A DNA stretch of 64,000 bases. Origin: Opisthorchis felineus (lineage: Eukaryota; Platyhelminthes; Trematoda; Opisthorchiida; Opisthorchiidae). A program made the translations under genes and the position numbers. The notes beneath the pieces were generated by a model. It had not been told where the DNA came from. It searched no databases and saw only the letters and a list, made by a program, of their open reading frames with translations. Positions 39,101-48,100 of the stretch are shown here, piece after piece (position 1 is the stretch's first letter; every line of letters begins with the position of its first letter). The stretch lies in NCBI GenBank assembly GCA_004794785.1, contig SJOL01009403.1, positions 1,235,302 to 1,299,301 on the forward strand, written 5' to 3'.

Positions 39101-42100
39101 CGAACACATTGAACTGCGGTAAAATGATGCCAGAACAAACAATACAGAACCTGAAAACTAAAGATGTACCACGAGGATTATGATGTAAGGAATGCCTGAT
39201 AAAATTATAGCCCTCTTGAAAGTGTCTCCATTGTAAAGGACCTAATAAGATGACATTAACGGTGAGACAAAAGATAAATAAATAGATAAAAATAAGCAAA
39301 TCAAGGATTAAATAAAAAGGCCAACGGGAAATTCATGCAGGTGTAGCGTCTGTGTCGCTCAGCTCTACAATGAAACCTACAACAATTGCCCCCAAACGAT
39401 TTGCATTCCTCCTACCTAACAATTCTACTTGCAGCAAACAGTCCTCCTGTATCAGTTTCACTCTCACTCTTGTTTTCTACTTCCAAATTACCGTACTAGT
39501 TTGCTAGCTGAACTTCGGTCACAATCGGAAAAGATTTCTGTATTAATACTAACGCCTGCTGTTGAAGAGCATAGTGAAACAGGCTGAACTGGGTTGTGTT
39601 CTTTGGTATGTTGTCCTGTAACACAAAGCATTACATTTATCGAAATGTTTTGATAGATCAACCGTAAATGCAATACTGTCTTCTGTTTGCTGATCACGGT
39701 ATAACCTATACTTATCCCTTTCTATCTGAAGTTTTTATTTCTTGTCAACTGCTCTGATGGACATGTCAATTCACACGGCATCAGGTTCATGACCTACAAT
39801 CAATAACTGTCGGTGCCTGGTAGTGTTAATGTTTCTCTTTTATTGATGACCGGCGTAATGAAACGGAACACTAAGTGCAACTTTCCTGGGGATGAGTTTA
39901 TCAGAAAAAAACTTAAAAAAATACGAGATGTTAAAAATGACTACAAAGCTTTGTACATAAAAGTGCCTATTGGACACTACAAGTTTGAGAGTTTATAGCC
40001 ATTTTTGTTTCAGATATTTGGTCGTTCGAGTGAATGCTAACGCTTGAATATTTCTCTTGACTTCTGACCTCGAACTAAGTAGAGGGAATATGGAGTTGAG
40101 GGTGTTCTCCTGCTATCTGGATGGCGATAGGTTGTGCTTCTGTAGTCCAACAATGCCCAGATTTTATTTTTCTTGCGTCTGTTTAACCAACGATGAGCAG
40201 CTTCGAAAGGTTACTGTGAATCTTGTGGATTTTGGAGACGTTTTAAAACAGTCTGAAGAGCATGCATGAATTTTAATATTACCACAAGTGTTTCACAGAG
40301 TGGTGGAATAAAATGGTTTGGTTCAATTGAAGTTCTTTGCGAAACAATCTTCCCTGAATTCACACTAACAGCACAGGACATACGAAACAGATACGAGGTC
40401 AATAGTTATACATCAGTGCACTTGAATCCGTATACTAAGGAAACTATTAGCCTGTATGAATTGCGCAAACGTGTTGCACACGTCTGTCAAAATGACCGCC
40501 CCTGAAATGTACCGGCTTGTCAAATGTACCAAATCGTGTATGTTCCGACTTCATCAGATTGTTTTCTATTGAAACTTTCCGCTCAAGTGTTTCTTACCGT
40601 GGTATGTAATAGGTTCTCGTGCACGCCAGTATAATCCTTCAGGAATAGTTTTTTATTATACTACATTCTTGTTGGCAAGGGTTGTATATGATTAGTGTTG
40701 ATCACACTGACAAAAAGAAACGCCGCTGGCTTTCGTCAACTGGGTTCCCAATGTTTTGGCCCTGCATTTTCGTCAGTTGGAGCATTGAGCCAGTGTTTAG
40801 TTGATCTTCCGGCTCTCTCTTTCGGAGGTTTGTCTGTTTACGGAAACCTCATATCTTGTTGTGAGACTACATGAGACGTAAAGCAGAAGTTCTTTACAGA
40901 GGGAAACTGACCAGGAAAACTTAAGGTGACCCATGTAACATGAGTGAGTCTCTTTCTCAGAAGTTCCGTGAATATGAAGCCAAAAACCCAGTGGCAGAGC
41001 ATCTACCGGATGAACCGCACATATATTGGGTTTTCAACTACTCAAGCAGGATTTAGTTTTTGAAGTCCTTCGAATGGTTATATTCTATGATATACTTTGT
41101 TTGTATTACGTTTGTTGACAAACCTTCACCACGTAGTCCATTTCCTCCGAAACTCTGATAGCTACAATGATTGGCGATGTTGCGGAATATAAGTAGATCG
41201 GGTGCGCTGCTTGGTTTTTGGCCTGTTCATCGACCATGGCAGTTGGATTGCAAACATATCATCACTCGATGTGACATCGTCAGTGCGGGTTTGAGTGACG
41301 ACGTCACCTTCATTGGTGATGAAACGTTTGCAATCCAACTGCCAAGCTCTGCGAACAGACCAACAACCAAGCTGTAATGATTGCTGAATGGAATCTCCCG
41401 AGAGCTCCTCCCTCTAACCTCCAGACCAGGGCCTGTGTTTGATTCGTTCAAAAAATTAAACTTATCTGATGCTTATTGTTCACATCTCCGGATCAGTGTC
41501 CTAAATTAAACGGCGACATCCGTTTCACCGAAAGCCTTCTGTGCCGCATAAAATTCACTTTCTTTATCCCCCAACACTTGATCGAAGTTGCTATGACGGG
41601 ACTTGAGTCCCACGGCTCAGTATTTCGTGTTTGTGCGATCTACGTATTCCAGCTGTCTCATTCCTCGCACGAACATACCAGAAGTGACAGTGTTTCTCGC
41701 ATGGGGACAAAAAGTCGTTTAGAGGTTCTAGTGTTTGGTTTTCCTGATGTGATTTTACGCTTTGCAATCATCTTTACACTGTGTCTGGCTTCACTCTTTG
41801 GAGGTGCTTAATTTAAAGTGAGATTCAATGACTGGTAGCTGCCCTACAGTATCCCGTATAACCAATAGCTTGCCATTAACAGACAGAACAGATATATTTT
41901 CGGATTCTACACTTTGCACTCCTTCGCATACGTAATAACTGGCTGAGTTATCTACCGTTGCGATTCCTTTGTGGCGTTTTGGATTGTATAGTAAATAGGC
42001 CTTCCAAACTCAAGAGGACAGTGTGTAGTTTAGGCAATAAGTCGGAGGCAGTAACAACTCTGCTTTAAAGGCCCGGGTTTAAACAGTCCTCAGAGAGAGA

Positions 42101-45100
42101 AGCTTTAACGTAATCTAAGTCATGAAGTGCAGAACGCGCAAGAAAATGCAGATATCGTTATCCACTTAAGTTGGCAATCGGTCACGGAAAAGAGACCGAC
42201 AACACCGGCTAGAGAAAATTCTAGCCCAGTCTTTTGTGGTTAAAGTAGCACTCTGCATCAGAGCGTTTGCACTCAGAAAAGGCTTACCCGTAATTATGTT
42301 GGTTGAAATGAATGACAGGGGATAGGGTAAGAGAACGCGCCTCACGGAAACACAGTTCCCTTCCTAGATAGGTTTTCGTACTTGATGAGGCATTTCCCTT
42401 GTCCGGTTTGTTCAAGTATCTCAAAATGTGGTGAACATTTTGTCGGTAAGCCTTCATGGGGGGGGGGGGTTAAAATGTCGCCAAAAGCTAGATGTCCTTT
42501 AGAGAGGCATCTAGAACTAGTTTTGCTCTATGTACTAATAAAACTTTCAAATTTAGATTTGAAATGGTGATGGACGCTTGTAATTGCAATCACTTACGGA
42601 ATGCTCTGCGCATCTGAATCTTTGCAATAAAGTGGAACATTTATGTACCCGAAAGATGTGCAGCTAATAAGGCTGCCTGAAATGTCTGAAATTCTTGATG
42701 TAACCTAAAAGGAAAGCCGGGTTTTTGATTACAGAATAATTCGGGTTGATTTTAAAATGCAACATTTCCGAACTCAAGCCAGTGTAACCTTGAGAACTCT
42801 TGTTTCACAACAAAAGCTCTCATTTCACTTTGGTTGGTGCTTTCGTTCTGTTATTCTGTAGAGGTGCTTGACGCGGCGAGACGTAAGTTAGGTGCAGTGC
42901 AGACCCACTGCTAAATACAAATCCAGACCACCCCAACTGAGTATTCAGTTGAAAAAGGCAAACAATCAATTCGCCAGAACACTTGCGAGACCTAGAGATT
43001 CTTAAGTGCTGACCGGCTACGCCTTGCTCGGCCATCTGCTTCTGTTTGGAAGACTTAAATGTTTTACTTCGTCTTTAGTCAATGACTGCTTGCCACTCAT
43101 CTCCGAAACATGTGAATTGATCCCACGACTTCTCCATCAGTCGGATATAAAAGACACTTCACCTTTTCTTGTTACATACCAAGCCAAGGATGGTAACTTT
43201 TTAATGCTCTTTAGTCTGATCTGTTAGTCTGAACTGTGTCAAGATATCCATGCTTAATTGTGTGGTCCTTATCACTGTTTTTCCGCCATTTGTTCGAAAA
43301 TACTCGGGAGACGGTCTTGCTTGCGTGTGCATAAATGGCTACGCGTACATATGTGGTTCACCGCATTGTTCTCACTGACGCTTCTCCTGGATGAACTAGC
43401 CTTCATAAAGTATCCACATGGTATTGCCACTTTATTTCATCTTCAAAACTTTTGGAAAATTGTGTTGGTCGGCGGTATTTTTTATCCACTGGTGTGGTTA
43501 TCACCCTTCCAGGAGTCAATGGTGCAATACATAGCTTCATTTTGAACCGTGATGCTTTTAATTGGCAGCGACCAACGCCAACTGCGTTCCGACATTTACA
43601 TGTTGGGATATGGGCGCTCAGATAAAGGCCTTCAACGTAAACAGTCTTCTCAGAATAGTATCCCGCTGACTTTACGCAGGAATGGCACTTAATACACGAT
43701 TTGAACTCCATCTTTGCATTCATCTGACAGAATTGCCGTTATTCTTATCATTATTGAAGTTTTGCAATATTATCATTAATTTGGTGAGCTAATTTGGCGT
43801 GAAGATAAGGAAAGCTGTTAAGCGTGATCGAACGAAGGACCTAGATAATCCTACTGACACGTTTGCTACTGCAGTTCTGAATCTGGAAACGGTGGCCAGT
43901 CTGCATACAAATGCACTAGAACTTCTACTTAAGTTGGTTACCTATCAGAAACATGAGTACACAATCAATCATGGAAATTAGGAATAAAAGTGTCTTGCTT
44001 GGTATCTTACTGTTGGACCACATGAAAACGAACATTCAGTGGTGTCGGACCCTCAGAGCTATTGCTTTTTCTTCCCTCTGAGTAGCGGAACACTTTGATG
44101 GACTTCCGCTGTGCTCCCACTACGATTTGAGCAAGGGGCTGATTCGATGGTTAGAGACAAACACGACGTTATATATATATATATATATATTCGCTCGAGC
44201 TCACACGGCACTTATTTTAAAATGTGACTGCATGCGATGCCATACAATCTAATATCTGTCGCTCTCCATCACATTCGTGTAATGGCTAACGAAACGCTAT
44301 TCATTACTTCCATTGCAGATTTAACTACGTATCGAATCTGGATAGTTCAGAAGGGGGAGAACATGGTTCAAATGAGTGGCTTTAAAATCACACTGAACCT
44401 TATTCAGGTTGTACGTGCTCACTCCAGTAAACCAATAAAGCCCTGCCCGGTTTAGTAGATTATATATAAAGGGTGCCCAGAAGTACCTGAAAGGTACCTA
44501 TGACGCTCAACTTCACCTTGGTCAGACCATTTCTATCTCACCTTGTTTAGATGTAACTCACAGATTCCTGCTTTGATTTGACAGGCATTTTGTGTCTTCA
44601 ATGTGTGATCACTTGAAACTCGTACCCATAGTGATAGATTACGAAACTGTTCACCCGTGTTATTCATCGGGTTTATTTCCTTGAAAGCCATCTTTTGCTA
44701 TTTCTGGCACCTATGCTGGTTAATGTTGTTTTCAATTCCATTTCTTGAGGTCATGTTCCAACTTTCCTCATTTGTTGACTCAAACGGTTTGGCCTTTCGC
44801 GCACTCAAGACGTAACTCGTTCGAGTATCCGTCTGAGAACGCTACAGTTGTAATCATGCTGCATCAGTGCAATCAAGGTTCAGTAATTGATCAGAGCGAC
44901 CGAGTAAACGAGTTCGTGCTCCACACCATCTCATTATGAAACACAACATCATATTAGCCTTGTGCAAAATCCGGAGGAAGAAAAACTTACTGAACCATTG
45001 AATTTGTGACAAGTTGAAAAGTTTCAGCTTTCCTAGTCGAGTTAGAGCTATGATAATGGCGAATAACGCAAGGCCCAACTGCTTCATGATTAGACTTCCC

Positions 45101-48100
45101 ATGCAGCAGGGAATAAAGTCTGCAGAAGATCAAACCTTTTGAAATCCACATTAGACGAAAGAGATATTGTGTGTTGAAAAAAGACTCATTGTTGACGTTC
45201 TAAATAACGCAACCACTTAAAAAAGAAAGCTCAGGAGCAGGGGCATAATGAATAATGAGATACAATTTAAGACAGCGTTTCTGTGGGAAGTAGAACTCGC
45301 TTGTCTATGCTTGACAGATAAATGACGGTCGATTCTCAAATCAGCGGTAATTTTAGTTTAGTTTTCGGTGAATATCAGCCAGATTAATGATAATTCGATG
45401 TAACAGTGCCTTTATCTGCCCTGTCCATTTTTCTCGATCGTTGTCGGGCTGCCCCACATAATTTCACTGTACCAACACCTTACTAGATCCGGCCGCTCAA
45501 TACCGTCAGTAAATTAGCTACAATTACCGTGAATTCTCGGAGAGGCTGGGGTATAGATCGGAATACATTTGTCTAATAGTCTACTAAAACGCCGGTTATA
45601 TGTATCAAAAAAGAAACCGTATATGCCGAAATTTACTGTTTTTTATACCTAATTCGGACTGCACTTATCGGTTTTCTGAAACCTTATATTGATGGGATGT
45701 ACTACTCATAACGTTTCCTAAAATCCTTCGGTAACCCACAATCGGTTTCGTCCTTCCTGGGACCCGTCAGATAGGCGCGTTCTCGCTGTTCACATCAGTA
45801 CCGGGTGATTCGGTTCAGTCTACCGTTAACATGCCAGCTGCGTACAATTTGGAACGCTTGTTTGATGAACGCGAGTTAGGGAGAAACCATTCGTGAGCTG
45901 TCGAAGCGTTTTCACCAACCTTATGAATAGCATGTTTGGTCAAGAAATATTACCATGTCTCGGGTATCGTACCGACATAATCATGAGACAGGCTTTATGC
46001 AACAAATTCAGTGCAGGAATATCATAAGCAACAGAGTCAGCTGCGATTCACTTGGGTCTCCCGATATCACCAGCATTTTAGCTTCTGATTGCACGAAGTA
46101 AAAAAACTGCCAAAAATTAAATAACTCATTGTCCTGGGTGACACTTGTTGGAAACTTGAAAATCCACAGCTGAACGGCATTAAACACTATCGAGAAGAGA
46201 AAACGGCCCGAATAACGCTTTGTACACCATCTTAACATATAACGCCTGACCCAATTAAGTTGAAGACTTTTTCCACATGGGAGCTTGCTAGGGTTCATGC
46301 TAGCGCTCACGTGATTTCCACTACTGTCCATTACATGCGGTCGATCACATGTGATGACATGTGTTTTGGCATCCATTCTGCATTCTCCCACAAAAAGGGA
46401 CTGAGTTTTGCGTATAATATGCATACCTCAAGTAATGTTATTCTCAACCTGGGGTGGGGTTGTCTCAGGATAGATCGTTTTTTCCTTCCTGTGGGTATTA
46501 TTGTTGGACAGTCGTCATCTTACTGTATCGTGCACGGCATGGTTAGGAATACATAATGTACGATCTTTTGAGAGACACTGCGACTTCGGCGACATCTTGG
46601 CTATCTGTTTATTCTTTATATCAAGACTCGTGTTGCCTCTGTATCTCAGCTGTATCTTGCTTGCATAGATAAGCGCAAAGCTGCTCCATACACTAAGAGG
46701 GCTCTTATCTACGTTCACTAATAGGCTTTCCCCACCAGATACAAATCTCTCTGACCGAGCGGATGAAGCGAGAGGTTTTCAGGATCTGTTTGCTACCAAG
46801 AATGCGAAAACCGTCACCAAAACAATAACACGGAAGTCTGATGCGAAGATATCCGTCTGATATTCTCAACTGTCAAACCAGTTCATACTGCAACTTAGCG
46901 TTCATATAATATATCTTAGCTATGAGACAGACTTCTAGTTCCTCTTGAGCGATCATTCACTGTCGTTTCTGTCATGCCCCATTGATGGCTTTTGTGAACC
47001 AGGTGACTGCTCAGCCACCAGCAAGATTCCTCGTAAATTTCGTGGGAATTTGGTCCTAAGTCTAATTTCATAGACCGCTTTCTCTGTTCATTTCCTTACG
47101 TGACTGACAAAATGCAAATAATAGATCAACATATTTTTTGCCTGCTAATAAAGTACTCTGCAGTTTGCTTTTTTTCTAGACAAGCCGCTTTCACTGGGTC
47201 CAACGGGCGTGGATCACACAGTAGTGTGTGACCCAACTCTAACTTTAATCACTGATTTGGGAATTTTTTCGCAATAATGCTACAGTAGCAACAAAGACAA
47301 GCCTTCCTCGCAAAGATTTTCGACAATACTCCCCTTAAGAATACCATCTGAAACACGGCTCACAAGGTTTCGTCATCATGCTATATGCCACAAGCTACAC
47401 GTCACACAAAGCCCAACCTCTTTGAATTTGCGATAAAACCACTATGATTGATTCTAACCCAATGGGATACTGTTTCAGTTCGCCCCAAAACTTGCCATAC
47501 AACGACTATGACAGTCCGCATGGAGTTAGTCGCAAAGCAACTCGTGGCAGGGTACGTGTCTTTCGTAAATCAAATTCCGCCGAGACTAGCCAGCTGGTCG
47601 GGCTTCCACTGAATCCGTCTGGGCGATCTGGTCTGCAAGGCAAAGGTTTACTTCCACACTGGGGACCCAATCATGCAGTGACTGTAGCGCTGACTCGCGC
47701 ACATCCGGATGGTATAGTATGGAATGACCTCCCAGTAATCCAAGTGGCTGTGCTCTGCAGGAATCAAAATTTCTGCCTTCCCTGGGTAGGTTTCTTTTTA
47801 CAGCTATTTGTTGTACTGGACCTTGTCGGAGAGTGATCCCTTGTTGCACTAAGACTTCCTTCAGAGACTGCCGCTGATATAGAATCTTTTGTTCCTCAGC
47901 ATATCCTCCGAGTTTTGAAAACCTACTGGTGTGCCGTTGTACTGTTGTACGGTCGCTCACATATCTTGCATATTCACGAGAATGCACTGACGAGTCAGCT
48001 CCTGTAAACCCTCTGGCAAATGTCCATGTACAGATAACCAGTATCTGACAATACCACCTTTTATTGCTAAAGCACCGTGGTAATTTTTAAAAGATTGCTT

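Larger units (their letters stand above)
37946..47478 (+). other. 9.5-kb intron within the NUDT9-H coding region
   Basis: Contains a run of unexplained ORFs at 39813-40505, the palindrome at 41210-41371, a G12 run at 42458-42469, an AT microsatellite at 44170-44191, and repeat A at 45700-46065. A hydrophobic ORF at 43258-43545 lies in T-rich sequence and is not supported as a gene. Confidence 0.55.

Noticed and set aside
43258..43545. 95-codon hydrophobic plus-strand ORF that could look like a membrane protein
   Set aside because: T-rich DNA translates to hydrophobic residues by default; no splice context, no family match and length at background.
47586..47987. 133-codon minus-strand ORF over exon m
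   Set aside because: Antisense shadow of the conserved NUDT9-H exon.
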